Positions 45,669 to 58,149 of a stretch of 64,000 bases of DNA are shown here, piece by piece. Both the position numbers and the translations under genes were made by a program. The stretch comes from Pycnopodia helianthoides (taxonomy: Eukaryota; Echinodermata; Asteroidea; Forcipulatida; Asteriidae): positions 10,425,977-10,489,976 of the forward strand of contig CM063262.1 in the NCBI GenBank assembly GCA_032158295.1, read 5' to 3'. A model generated the notes under the pieces. It saw only the letters and a list, made by a program, of their open reading frames with translations. It was not told the origin of the DNA and did not search any database. Positions within the stretch are counted from its first letter, which is position 1. Every line of letters starts with the position of its first letter.

Positions 45669-46746
45669 CTATTATTAAAAAAAGCAAATGACAGAAATGG
45701 TTTAAATCTTTGCATGCAGTCAAGCATTCCATATTGTGAGAGTTCATCGTAAAATCTGGACAGTCATAGCTGAAAGTTCAGACTGCAATTATTTCATTTA
45801 TTTCAAACCATGTGTTCTTTCCCTTAAGCGTGGTCCGCTGGCCAATACTTTTTAAAACACATGAGGTCCAGTCAAAAATCACTCCAAGTAGTCTGGCTGG
45901 CTAGTTCAGTGTTGAAAAGCTTCCCTATTTCTTTTGAAATGTTGACTAGCCTAATGTTGACTAGTGAAAAAGCGGTCGGACTTGTGAAATGACAAGCTAA
46001 CTGGTCCTGCTGGCTGGTAACTGAAAAAGTTAAGGGCAAACCCTATACAGACACAGCTTTGTACTAAATCTTGCTCGCTACATGTATTTGGGTGGCATGG
46101 CTTAACATGAATTTAGTCAGTAATAATTTGGGAGGATAGTCATCCTTACTTGCAGCTGAGACGCTGACTTGCAAAGGATGTAGCTACATGTTTGAAGCTG
46201 CAGGCATGCAAGGGTGCATGACAGTGTTGGAATTTTCCAGAGGGAGGAAAACCGGAGGGCCCGGAGAAAAAACCCTCATGGCATAACCAATGCAGACCTC
46301 AACTCACATATGGCCCACAGTGGTGAGAGGAGAGCACTTTATGCACAAGTCACCCATGCTACCCAAAGTAAGCTTCAGAGAGACACTTCAGAGTTTTGTC
46401 TTTAACTTTTTCAGCAACTACACCGACATGATCATTATTTTCTTAAGATGTAAGAAGTTCTTTTAAATATGGGATTTGAGGCATTGCATGGTGGGGTATC
46501 AATGTATAATCAATTTGCAGTAATACCATATGTGTATTGCGAAATTTTCTTGCTATTTATTCTACTTATTCAACTGTTCTAAAATAGGAAAACAATTCTG
46601 ATAAACTATGGGCCTGTCATCCACTCTAGTAAAGCAGATAACTTTAAAGGACATCGTTTCTACTATAACTTTGATAAACTAAAACCCAAACCATTCACAA
46701 ATGCTCTGTAGATATTTAAAGGGCATGGCAGAGCCTTTCATCATAC

Positions 46747-47024
46747 CTTGGTTGCATCATGAGTCACTTGTTCCTGGTGTTCTGCTCCTAAAGTCTGCCG
46801 TGACATCAATGTTTCTGGACCACAGAGTGAGATGATTCTATGAGTTTGCTTCGATGTCATCAAGGTGTTTCTGTTTCAAGGTGACACAAAGTACAGTGGT
46901 CATGTAGTGGGTTGTTGCAGTAAGGTTGACATCAAGTAGGTGTCCCAAGCAGAGGTGATCAAGTTTTAGGAAGCACATGAAGGGCGAACATCTCAGGATC
47001 ATGATATGTCACTGATGGTTTCAC
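46747..47024 (-). other. Candidate exon, paralogue 1 (- strand series)
   Basis: Acceptor TTTACAACAG, donor GCAACCAAG/GTATGA, 278 nt. The start reads VKPSVTYHDPEMF in one frame, then stops. It shares GGTTGACATCAA, ATTCTATGAGTTTGCTT and TCTGGACCACAG with the copies at 48730 and 50651. No frame crosses the segment, so it looks non-coding or 3'-terminal. Confidence 0.5.
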
Positions 47025-47979
47025 CTGTTGTAAATGGAAAGGCAGACAAAGATTAAATACATAAATGTCTACAGCTTGAAACTGTCTGATACAGGCCATC
47101 TCAACAAAATTAACAGAGTTAAGGTATACAGTGTAATGCACTGTTTGGGTTTAACCCTTTCATGCACCATTTATTTTGTGATAAATTGATTACATGGACA
47201 CATTAATTGTTCACTAAATTTTTGCAAATCACCAACCCCCCCCCCCCCGAAAAAAAACCTGGTCACAACAGTGCCCTAAAAAGTCCTCTTTCCCATTCTG
47301 AAAACTGTTTGGCCGTGGGATCTTTAACCCTTTCATTCCCATATACTTTGTACACAGTTACCCCCCATATCCCGTATACTTTTTTAAAGAACACACAATT
47401 TGGATTGTGTTTACCTTAAAATTCATAAAAAAAATAATTTTCATTATTTTTTAACAATACTAAAACACTTTATTACCCAGAGGATTGTCAACAATTTCAT
47501 GACCTTTCGTTGACCTCGGTGACCTTAATGACCTCTGACATCCTGTTAAACCGGAAATAGTTGGCCGAAAGTGATGCGAAACTACACCGTTGAATATACA
47601 TGTATGATTACAACCATTTCAAATGACATCCCAAATGATTACAAACATTCATGGATTTCGATGATTTTTTCATTTCAGTTATAAATATACACACCTGAAT
47701 ACTCTGTTATATCTTTAAGAAATCAAAAAGGCTCAGAAAAGAACACCACAGATGAAGTAATGGCTCATGTTTTCAAGGAAAAACTCCGAGAGTAGAGGAA
47801 ATGCTCAACTTGACTGTCGCACAGCCTTACATACGTTGCGCTAAAAAAAACACGGAAAAGTCCTCTATTCCCGACAGCAAACATTCTCAAAGCACATCAA
47901 AAGAGGGCGGCATTCATCAGCTGTGCTGTGCTGTTTTTTTTATTCCTATAGCGTTTATGGTACGACCGTGACATATACA

Positions 47980-48150
47980 AATGTAAAGCGACCGCGCCAC
48001 CCGGGATATCCCGGGAGCGGGATCTGGTGCGCGTCTACGGAACCCGGGATATCCCGGGAGCGGGACTGAAAGGGTTAATTTTTGTTTTACAACTATTTGT
48101 CTGCACAGGGATTTAAACCGGTCGCTAGCGACCGGTCGGCGCTTGAAAGG
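47980..48150. repeat. Cluster of perfect palindromes
   Basis: CCCGGGATATCCCGGG occurs twice (about 48001-48016 and 48043-48058) and ACCGGTCGCTAGCGACCGGT once (about 48117-48136), each followed within a few tens of bases by GAAAGGGTTAA. GC content is far above the surroundings. Confidence 0.75.
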
Positions 48151-48729
48151 GTTAATGTATTTGCCTGCGTTCCTTAGTTTGTTTACAATGCTGACGATGA
48201 CCAAACTATTTTAGGCTGTCTGCACTGGGGCAACCTCGCCTACTTATGCAAACATTCAAATGAACTATACCAGGCATTCAACTGCAGTTTGTCAAACAAA
48301 CAGAAAAAAATCCAGGTATAGCAAGACTTTTCAATGGAAGTTCTTTGAAATATGGAATTTGAGGCATTGCATGGTGAGGTATCAATGCATATTCAGTTTG
48401 AAGGACACCAAGTGTATTATATCTACTATGCCCTGTAGATATTGTTCTTTGAGAAACTGTCTTGCTATTTATTCTACTTATTCTACTATTTATGACACCG
48501 CTTGAAGAAACCAAAAAAGGAAATCAGCTGAACAGCTGAAAAGTTTCATGCCTGACTAAATGAGAAAGTTGTGTGCCTTAAATGAAAAAGTTGCATTGTT
48601 TCATTGCACAGGACATTTATTTCAACTTTGATAACTTGAAATCAAGTTTATGAAAATCTTTTCCATATTTTGACTCAACAGAAACCCTGCAGATACTAAG
48701 AGACCAGTTGGCAGTGTTTATCACCATAC

Positions 48730-49096
48730 CTTGGTTGCATAATCCATTGTTGTTCCTGAGAGTGTTCTGCTCATAAAGTCTGCCGTGACATCAGTGGTTC
48801 TGTACCACAGAGTAAGGTGATTCTATGAGTTGCTTGGATGTCACGAAGGTGAAAGCAGAGTGGTCATGTGGTGGGATCCTGCAGTAAGGTTGACATCAAC
48901 TAGGTGCATCAAGCAGAAGGTGACCACATTTCATGAGTTTAGGCTGCACATGACGGGTGAAAGTCATGGGATCCTGCAGTAAGGTTGACATCAACTACGT
49001 GTCCCAAGCAGAGGGTGACCACATTTCAAGAGTTTAGGCTGCACACGAGACAGGTGAACATCTTGGGATCATGACATGTCACTATGATGGGTTCAT
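48730..49096 (-). other. Candidate exon, paralogue 2 with internal duplication
   Basis: Acceptor CTTTACAGCAG, donor GCAACCAAG/GTATGG, 367 nt. A segment containing GGGATCCTGCAGTAAGGTTG, ACCACATTTCA and GTTTAGGCTGCACA occurs twice, which explains the greater length. No continuous reading frame. Confidence 0.5.
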
Positions 49097-49212
49097 CTGC
49101 TGTAAAGGGAAAAAGCGGACAAGATTAAAACGTGTACCTGCGGTCTTAAAGCGTATCTTCCAGGCATCAATAAATCTAAAATCAGTGGGTACATGTATGT
49201 GGGGTACATGTG

Positions 49213-49631
49213 GTGTGTCGTGGCCGAGCGGATAAGAGCACCGGACTCAAACTCTGGTGTTTCTGTTCAGCAGAGTGTGGGTTCGAGTCCCGGTCGTGAC
49301 ACTTGTTGTGTCCTTAAGCAAGACACTTAACCATTATTGCTTCGTCCTTTGGATGGGACGTAAAGCCGTAGGTCCCATTGTGCACGTAAAATAACCCAGT
49401 GCACTTATCGAAAAGAGAAGGGGTTCGCCCCGGTGTTCCTGGTTTGATTGGCTGCATATTGCGCCACAGCACCTTGTAAACCATTACATGGTGCTATGTA
49501 AAGGAATAGGTCTAATACTTCAAAGCGTAGCACCACAATACCTTGCAGGAAAATACTGAATGTTGAAGCGCCTTGAGCGTCACTGAGTGACGGATATGAG
49601 CGCTATATAAGAAGCCACTATTATTATTATT
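49213..49631 (+). mobile_element. SINE family A, best-preserved copy
   Basis: GTGTCGTGGCCGAGCGG head, B box GGGTTCGAGTCCC, full body, and 3' end GAGCGCTATATAAGAAGCC followed by an ATTATTATTATT tail. A good reference for the family. Confidence 0.88.
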
Positions 49632-49886
49632 GTTAGTATGTATGTACTAGGTTCTTCACTGCTATCTTCGCTTCTAAATAGTTGCTGGACAAAATGATGT
49701 AGCTAAAGTTGACCTTTGATTCACAAAGCATGGTCGTCGTTAGCCAGCACAGAGTGTTTTGGCTTTCAGTAGTTTTCTTAGCCACTGTCATAGTTTTGTT
49801 GAAGAAATTTACCTTGGCTTGAAGAATAGCTTACAATATGATACATGTGAAGTTTTGCGTTCACACGCTCAACAATTGATGCTGCT

Positions 49887-50132
49887 AAGAAGTAACTAGA
49901 AATGTAAAATCTCATTTGAGAGAAGTGTTGGCTCTGAGAGGAGCAGGTATGGTCTCGACGTTTCGGACAGTACTCTACTCGTCTCCAGGAGAACAGGGTA
50001 TAATACACTTGCACTGCAGATATACTGTTCAAAACATCGAGACCACATCAGCTCATAATTAGTGCCAGCACTTCTCTGAAAAGAGATTTTACACAGTTGT
50101 ACCCGCAAGTTTACTATTTATAGTTACTTCTT
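49887..50132. mobile_element. Foldback MITE with AAGAAGTAACTA termini
   Basis: AAGAAGTAACTA pairs with TAGTTACTTCTT. Inner arms GTAAAATCTCATTTGAGAG and CTCTGAAAAGAGATTTTAC continue through GGTATGGTCTCGACGTTT and its inverse. Confidence 0.78.
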
Positions 50133-50650
50133 ATTTTCCACACCATGCAAAGCTTCAAACATCAATTTTTGCAGCTATAATTGCTAGCATAAAAGTTAAC
50201 AGCGAAGTTAGCTACACCTGTACCCAGTTACCTGAAACTCACATTAGCCCCAAACTCTGAGTTCAAAACACCATTTCATCCTGACTATCAGCTGTAATCA
50301 GTAAAGTATAATACTGCACCCTGGTACCTTCACTTTCCAAAAGCCAGTGACCATGGGTTCTTTCAATTACTTTGGTAAACTCTGCAGAGATCAGTGGCTG
50401 GGACCAGCTGGACCAGCCGCTGCCGGGTGTCGAATCACAGAAACTTTCAGACCATGGAAGTCAATTTCTTGAGATATATTTCGTCAATTTTTATGATTCA
50501 AAGTTGCTTGCATATTATCTTTTGACACTTTTCCTATTATACAAAGGAATACATGACAAACAAAAACCTGGTGGAATTTTGTAGGTATTTTTTGTCAGAA
50601 ACTCGCAGGCAGTGGCACAAGCCTTTCAGAAAATAAACAAGAGTACAAAC

Positions 50651-50948
50651 CTTGATTGCATCACGTGTTGCTCATAAGTGTATTTCCATGTTGTGCTCAT
50701 AAGGTCTGCATATGATGACACCATAGTTTCTGGACCACAGCTTTGTGAGACGATTCTATGAGTTTGCTTGGATGTCATGAAGGTGCTTCTGTTTGAAGGT
50801 GGTCAAGTAGCGGGAAGCTGCAGTTATAGGTTGACATCAAATAGCTGTCTCAACTCTAAAGCAGATGGGTCGACCAAGTTTTCAAGAGTGTAGGGTGCAC
50901 ATGATGGGTGGACATCTTGGGATCTTGTAATGTCACTGATGGGTTCAC
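50651..50948 (-). other. Candidate exon, paralogue 3 (- strand series)
   Basis: Acceptor GTTACAACAG, donor GCAATCAAG/GTTTGT, 298 nt. It starts VNPSVTLQDPKMS, parallel to VKPSVTYHDPEMF in paralogue 1, then stops after about 20 residues. Confidence 0.5.
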
Positions 50949-50959
50949 CTGTTGTAACA

Positions 50960-52370
50960 GGAAAGTAGTACAAGTACATGATTAACAACTTGTTCTCTTG
51001 TTGAGAAATTGAATAAACAATACACGTATCTGTGCAGAGTCCTTTGTACAGCTATTGCACTTCAAGACCAGTGACAGCAGCACAACGGGACAACCCTATA
51101 TCACCAGGAAAAAAGTATGTATTTCCTGTGTACATGTATAAGGTGCTCGGTTATAGGCGCAGTACCCCTAAATCACTGAAACACAATTCAAGAGTCGATG
51201 CACATGTATAAGGCGTATAAAACCCATCACGACCACCCACAAGAGGCCTGCCAGGCACCACTCACTGTCGGTATGCAGTGAACTCCTTAAAACAACAGGC
51301 ATGCGCTTCTATATTCAGGTTTTTGCCTGAGCTCATACATGTACATGTACTAAGATTGCAGATAATTCGCATCTTAAGATTTTATTTCCTACTGTTAGTT
51401 TATATGGACCACCCCCAACCACCACTCTGGGGGGAACAAATAGTATTGCCTGGCTGATTGCCAAGTACAGGTCTGACATCAAACAAACCTATACAGACAG
51501 ACAGGTTGGACTGGCCACCTGTGGTGTGGCTAATTGCCCTAAGGGATTACTGTTGGCTTGAGTAGAAAAATACATTATGCAGGGGTCATTGTGTTGGTGA
51601 ATGACACCATCAAAATGAAGAGATCTTGAATTTGTTATTCTTCAGAAAAATTTCTTTTCATTTTCGTTTTTAAGATTTTTTTTAAAGACATCGCTTCTGC
51701 TTTTCTTTGGATACACAAGGAAATCGAGTGCACCAACACACACACACAAGTTTGTAATGACCTCCAATCGTGGACCCACATAGTGATCATCAATTTGATT
51801 TTCAGTGACACCCAAATAAGGTGCAACGGTCCCGCAGTGATGTTTTTCTTTTAATTTTTGAAAGTCAGATAAGCTATGTCTTAGGAAAATACAGTAAACA
51901 CAACAGTGCAACGGCACAACGCAAACACATGTCACCATTTTCACGAAGAGGCAATTTCTGACATAAAGTATACATTTTGGCAAACTGATGTTTTTACATA
52001 TTTTGAATGTTACTATTGACATCAACAATTTCCCTCCTAATTTCCCTCTAAACTAACTATAATTAAAATAGCAAAATATTTGCATGATTTAAGATCTCCA
52101 CTTTTATGCTTGGAAAAATGTCAACGTTTCAATGACAGTGTCCGAAACAGTGATTTTTAAAATAGTTTAACTTCAAACAGGGTTTTCTCCAAACATGAAA
52201 GTTTTGTTGAATAGCCTAAATTAGCTCTTCTTGAAAACAGTGAGGATATGTGCCGTTGCCAGCACAAATAGCTAGGAATGAACTCGGTCAACTATTAACG
52301 CCATGCGATGTTCAAATGACAGTAATGGAGTTCCAACCAGTAGAATGATGATCTTAAAGCCTCAACATTA
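50960..52370. other. Intergenic sequence, no supported gene
   Basis: No exon-like segment with both splice signals was found. ORFs at 51635-52028 on the - strand have unremarkable, low-complexity composition. Confidence 0.45.
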
Positions 52371-52541
52371 GGACCCAATTTCATAGAACTGCTTCAGCAA
52401 AGCTAAGCACAACAAAGTTATGCTTACCAGAATAAGGGTACCAGCCCAAATTCCATTCCACAGGTACCATTTGTGACTGGTTTTCTGCTAATTTCTGCTA
52501 AGTAGTAAACTGTTAAACAATATTTTCTGCTTAAGCATGGA
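52371..52541. mobile_element. MITE family 2 copy
   Basis: Starts GGACCCAATTTCATAGAAC; the right end is degenerate (CTTAAGCATGGACCC). It directly abuts another copy. Confidence 0.75.
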
Positions 52542-52546
52542 CCCAT

Positions 52547-52730
52547 GGCCCAATGTCATAGAGCTGCCTTGAGCAGAAAGTATTGCTTAAAAACTTTCTG
52601 CTTAGCAGGATACCAGGCACAAATGGTACACTTGCCTATAGGTCTTTTGACTGGTAAATTCATTCTGGTAAGCATAATTTTGCGGTGCTTAGCTACTTTT
52701 TGTGCTTTAATCAGCTCTGAATTTGGGCCC
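52547..52730. mobile_element. MITE family 2 copy, adjacent
   Basis: GGCCCAATGTCATAGAGCTG at the left and CAGCTCTGAATTTGGGCCC at the right. Confidence 0.8.
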
Positions 52731-53175
52731 TTAGCTCATTTCAAGTTTACATGAAATGCACCAAAGGACGATAACAGGCTTGATGGTCTATCCAAAGTAT
52801 CAAACCCACAACAAAACAATAAGCAGATTCCGGGTAAACAAAATGTTTAAACTCATATGCCATGACTGCAACAAACTGATTCCTATTGACTCCTTATATC
52901 ACCAACATCACACGCGACTGCCGTCTGCCATGTTCCCCCATCTTAGGAGTCAAATTGCATGCAAAACAATTATGACAATTCATGTAAATGTCACGTCACC
53001 TAAAATGTGGACTACTGCACTTTCCATTCACTCAGGGACACTGACATGACTAACTCCAAAAATGACACACCAAAATTGTTGTGATGATCACGTCCGTGAG
53101 TTGGTTCAATGTACTTTTGAGCCCTGGTGTCAAATGCTCACATTTGAAAGCATTTTCCTTGTTAACAAAAACCAA

Positions 53176-53340
53176 GGCCCAATTTCATAGAGCTGCTTAA
53201 GCACATAAAGTCGCTAAGTTCAAAACTATTGTGCCAAATTGTTTTTAACTACCACTTAACATTTACCATGACTGTTATTCTGCTCATTTCTGCTTAGCAG
53301 AACTTTTTGTTCTCGTATAATGAGCAGATGAAATTGGGCC
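53176..53340. mobile_element. MITE family 2 copy
   Basis: GGCCCAATTTCATAGAGCTG at the left and GATGAAATTGGGCC at the right; the interior is shortened. Confidence 0.78.
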
Positions 53341-53958
53341 AGACTGCAGGTTTCTTGCTATCAAACCATTGCACTGTTCCTAACAAAGATATTTAGCCTA
53401 TTGGTTAGGTCCGAGTTTTCTTGCATCGTTATTTTCAAATTTTGATATTTGTGGTTGAAATTGGCTCTGAAAATAATTTTTGTAAGATATCAGTTAAAAA
53501 ACGCATGTTAGCAATCTTTTTCTAAACTGAAGCCAACAAGTTATTTTGCAACTACACTACAAGTACAAGTAAGGTGGCATAACTAGACACAGATGTGTGC
53601 AATTGGGGGGCCATGCAGGGACAACAAATAATTGGGAGGGGGGGGGCATTGGTGTATCGAACCTTTCAATTTGAATCTTTAAAAACCATCATCATAGAAT
53701 TACTATTAGAAGCATAGAATCATGTAATAATTATTACAAATTAAATTTTGCTGGATTAAATGTGCAAATTAACAACTAAAAGAAAATGTTCAAACAATTA
53801 GGCCTTAAACCCTTGTCTATACAAACGAATTCATTAATTAAATTGTAGGGGTTGTGTATGGAATTGAAATTACACTAAAAATAATTAATTATAGAGGCAG
53901 TGCATTATGTGCATTTTAGCCTGCGTAGGCTTTTTTGACTGTTTTGGGGGATTTTACC

Positions 53959-54855
53959 TAGTTGCGATAATCGTAACCCTCCATCCTCCCGACGGTCGGA
54001 GACCGGAGGGTTACGAGTCATGCAGTGCAAAAAAGTGGCGAAATAAAAATTTCGACTATTTTGGTCAGACTAGTCACCAGGTTTGCCAAATTTTTACCAC
54101 TTTCAAAAAACATGACACACATTCTAAGAACATGGATTTAATCTTCAGTGTGTCATGAATCCATTCATAACACTCTAAACATCGTTGAAAAATTATTTTA
54201 AGAAAAAACGAACAAAAACTTACCAGAAACTGACCGAAATGTCCATGGACCGCACTTCCCCTAAATCAACCAATCAGCGTAAACCAGACCGTTATGTAGG
54301 CGTGGCGATCGTCTGATTGCGACTGTGCGTGCACGCAGTTAATGTATTTAACGGATTTGCGCCATCTGCAGTTTGCGCTGATTAAGTGCAGGAACAGCAT
54401 TCCAGAATGCGCGCTCAATCTGGAAATTTTTCCTCATAATTATCCTGTGATTGTGCAACTCAACAAAATGCGCACAACGACGAGTCCGCTTACGCTGATT
54501 GGTCGAGATGTTGCTAGGTCACGAATCGCGAGGTTCGAGAACCGGACCTGAGATTGTCTACGCTTCATGAGAATTTCGCTCAGTCTCTGGTAAGTTTTTG
54601 TCTTTTTTTCTGAAAATATTTTCTCAATGATGTTTTGAGTAATACGAATGGATTCATGACACATTGATGACCACATCCATGTTTTTAGAATGTGTGTCAT
54701 GTTTTTTGAAAGTGGTAAAAATTTGGTAAATCTGGTGACTAGTCTGACCAAAATAGTCAAAATTTTTATTTCGCCACTTTTTTGCACTGCATGACTCGTA
54801 ACCCTCCGGTCTCCGACCGTCTCGGGAGGATGGAGGGTTACGATTATCGCAACTA
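53959..54855. mobile_element. 897-bp Mutator-like MITE with roughly 280-bp TIRs
   Basis: Left end TAGTTGCGATAATCGTAACC and right end GGTTACGATTATCGCAACTA are exact inverses, and homology between the arms continues for about 280 bp (to about 54240 and from about 54575). The element is flanked on both sides by GATTTTACC (53950-53958 and 54856-54864), a 9-bp target duplication. Long TIRs with a 9-bp duplication are characteristic of the Mutator superfamily. No transposase ORF is present. The unique centre (about 54240-54570) is more GC-rich. Confidence 0.88.
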
Positions 54856-54869
54856 GATTTTACCATGAA

Positions 54870-56020
54870 AAATATTAGTCTGGCCTTGATTCGTCAACAT
54901 TGTTGTTGTGACTATTAGTATTCATAAGATGGGAATCAGACCATTCACAATTTTGTCAGACATTTTAGGCTAAGGTGTAAAATGTAAATATCATGTCTGA
55001 TGTCAGGATGTGGGGAGCCACAAATCACAAAAAGAAAAGATAACTTTCAATTTCAATGTAATTGTTAAAATTCTAATAATAAAAAGAAGAATTTTATTTT
55101 TGAGGCGGATAAAACATAAACAAAGTTTACTTTAAAGGTTTGTTTTGTGTTCGTTTTTGGTTGTTTATTAAATAATAACCCACTGTACAGGTAGTAAAAA
55201 ATAAATTAGCCAGTCAGTTTCCCTTGTGGTTCATTACTTGACAACAAATAAATTAATAAGATAACAAAATAATAAGTAATTATTAAAACTTTGAAAAAGG
55301 TCAATTTTTAATTGGTCCCCACTTTTAAGTTTTAGTTTACATTTTCCGGAAAGGATTTTTCTGAAAAATAAATGAATAACAACAGTTCATAAAAGAGACA
55401 AATCAGGCACACAAACGACATTAAGAACTGGAGGTCGAACAACGTCATTTTTTTCACGCCACCTCCCGGCCCTAACCAGCACCGTGTGGTCAGCTCGGCT
55501 TTTGACCATGTTGTCCGTGCAATTTTGTGGTGTTGTCAAGTGTGTGACTCGACCCGGCCCCCGTCAGCACGGACCTTCCTCCGAAAACACAATTTATTTA
55601 AGTTTTCAAGAATGTAAACAAGTCTATAAACTTACCAAAAATGTTCTTCAGTTCTTTCTGAATGAAGCCAAGTTGTCCATGTTGATCAAACGATGCATTT
55701 TGGAGCATTTCCTGGCATCGTAGTCTTGGAAATGTTTACCACGTGTGATGGTCGAAACGCGCGGCCATGTTTGACCGACCACATTACACCTCAGAAGGGC
55801 CTCACAAATTTAATTCGTACGCCAACCATAAAGTTCCTCAATTATTTGCTGTTAATACAGCTTTTAACAATTTCAACTGTCAAAAAAGATAATAATGTTA
55901 TGTTTATGAATCTAAATTTGGATTAATTTAATCAAAAATCAATGGAAACAAACTCTCCTGACATCGTAGTTCTAGTAGGCGGAGGGATATATTTTTTTTC
56001 TCTCGGGCAACGATGGCACT
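54870..56020. other. Intergenic, no supported gene
   Basis: AT-rich sequence with a GC-richer patch at 55430-55580 and 55740-55800. ORFs there lack recognisable domains. The sequence CAGTCAGTTTCCCTTGTGGTT near 55212 matches one near 26538. Confidence 0.45.
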
Positions 56021-56330
56021 ATGTTTTATTATTATTTTTTTTTTACTGGCTTGTGTACGAACGTACGGATAGCTCAACCAGTTAAGGGTTTATCAGTTGA
56101 ACACAAAATTATAAATAGAGTTCGTATGTTGGCGAAAACTTTTTGTTTAGCCTTTTTAGTTTCACAAGTGTTTTTTCTCCATTTTTTCTTGATTTTTGTT
56201 CTTGTTTGTTTTCTTTTCTTTTCTTTCTTTCATAAGTTTGTTTCCCATTTTGATTTCTTGATTTTGTTGTTCGTTTTCTTTTCTTTTCTTATTAATGTTT
56301 TTATTTTATTGAACTAAGAAAAATATTCTC
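56020..56330 (+). repeat. T-rich (TTTTC) low-complexity tract
   Basis: Long TTTT/TTTC runs on the + strand. The phenylalanine-rich ORF here follows from composition. Confidence 0.7.
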
Positions 56331-56934
56331 AATATTTAACCTTTTAGAAATGAGAAAGGGATTTTTGGTATGGTTTCAGTATAACAAAAATAAGGGTGTA
56401 ATGTGTAGGGGGAGCTCAGGGCCCCCTTAATTTAGAAACCCCTGATGATTATACCCCCCCCCCCCCCGCCATCCACCACAATACAGTATGGCCACAGCCA
56501 CTGCGCCTATCCCTCATTCAGTTACATCATTCCATGATGGCATCACCATACTTTGACCAATGCTGATGTAAATTGTCACACTTCATTTAGTCCCATGACA
56601 TTAGTATGAAACACCACTGACTAGGTGGCTTCTTATCAAGCATATGAATATGTGTTTTTCCAACTTCTAACTCACTTTGAGTAAATTTATTACACCTGTT
56701 ACTGGTCCCCCCCCCCACCAGCACCCGGAGATGAAAATTGTGGAAAATGCAACTAAAGGTGTTAACTCTCTTAACCCAAATTCAAAGCAGGGATAGTTAT
56801 TTCCCAGGAAATGGCTTTTTCCCAGAGTTGGCCAGGGTTGAGTTAAAGTGTGAAAAAGGTCAAACCAAAAAGTCTTTCCCAACTTTCAAATAATGGAAGT
56901 TAACAATTTAACGTACACGATCATTTTAAACACC

Positions 56935-57400
56935 TTGACCAGCCCTACCCAACAAGAACCTTTAACCCAACCACAGAAGCCTTAACTCTAACTTAGTCCA
57001 ACCTAACCTTACATTGGAAGTCCTAACCATCCATAAGCGCTAACACTCATAATGAGTGCTAACCTTGACCTGGCCTAACCCTAATCATATAGAAGCCTGT
57101 AAACCAACCATAGAAGCCCTAACTCTTGAAGCTCTAGCTCTAACCTTAGAAACCCTTGCCCACCATTGAAGCCCAACCATGCATAAGCGCTAACTCTCAC
57201 TGAGTGCTAACCATTGACCCATGAAGCCCTAACCCTAATCAGAGAAGCCTGTAAACCCAACCATAGAAGCCTTAACCCTTTGAAGCCCTAGCTTCAACCA
57301 TATAAACCCTTACCCTAACCACATAAGCCTTTACCCTAACTACATATAATTGGAAGCCCATAATGCATAATAACTAACTCTCAGCATAAAGTACCAACAC
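56935..57400 (+). repeat. Degenerate CCATAGAAGCCCTAACCC repeat
   Basis: Recurrent AACCATAGAAGCC, CCCTAACCCTAA and GCGCTAACTCTCA words. It resembles a worn-out relative of the 13930-14280 minisatellite. Confidence 0.7.
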
Positions 57401-57408
57401 TAGACCTT

Positions 57409-57600
57409 TGCCCGATTTCATTGAGCTGCTTAAGCACAAAAAGTAGCTAAGCCGGACAAAATTACGCTTACCAGAATAAGGTTACCAGCTAAACTACCAT
57501 GTCACATGTACAATTTGTAACTGGTATCCTGCTCATTTCTGCTTAGCAGAAAATTGTTAAGCAATATTTTCTGCTTAAGCAACTCCATGAAATTGGGCCC
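57409..57600. mobile_element. MITE family 2 copy inside the degenerate array
   Basis: GCCCGATTTCATTGAGCTGC at the left and GAAATTGGGCCC at the right. TGGAAGCCC units resume after it, so it was inserted into the array. Confidence 0.82.
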
Positions 57601-57726
57601 TGGAAGCCCTTACTCTAACTGTTAAAGTTCTAACCTGCTGTTTGTTAACACACTAGGAACACATACATTTAGTTGCGTAAAACACATTGCTCTAATGCTA
57701 AGGTAATTCATACAGACACAGTCAAC

Positions 57727-58094
57727 TTAAAGGCAAAGTATACCTTTGGTAATTACTCCAAAAACTTAATTGGTAAACACCACTGGAAGGTTGTTGATAT
57801 TATAAAACATTTATTAGAAAAAGACACCCTTTGAAGTGATGTGCTAGAAAAAGAGGTAATTTTTCACCCCCAAATCTGATTCTGAGAACGGCTTCAGGCA
57901 TGAAGCCTAGATCCCAGGCATCTGAAAGAACACAATTCTATGCAACAACATGTTTTTTCTTTTTTATTTTCTTGCAACTTTGAAGACCAATCCAGCCAAA
58001 TTGTTCACAGGTTAGTTATTTTATGTCATATGTTTGGATACACAAGTAAGGATACTGGTCTTTGACATTTATCAAAAGTACACCCTGCCTTTAA
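57727..58094. mobile_element. MITE family 1 copy
   Basis: Termini TTAAAGGCAAAGTATACC and TACACCCTGCCTTTAA. The internal palindrome is replaced by GGCTTCAGGCATGAAGCC. Confidence 0.8.
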
Positions 58095-58149
58095 ATTCTT
58101 TACAAATTCAGCTCTCAAACCAGTGTAAAGTATACTCTTGTCCATATGC

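Noticed and set aside
50372..50470. WSSW-type motif on the - strand suggesting a thrombospondin repeat
   Set aside because: The frame is closed by stops on both sides within about 30 codons, and no cysteine pattern accompanies it.
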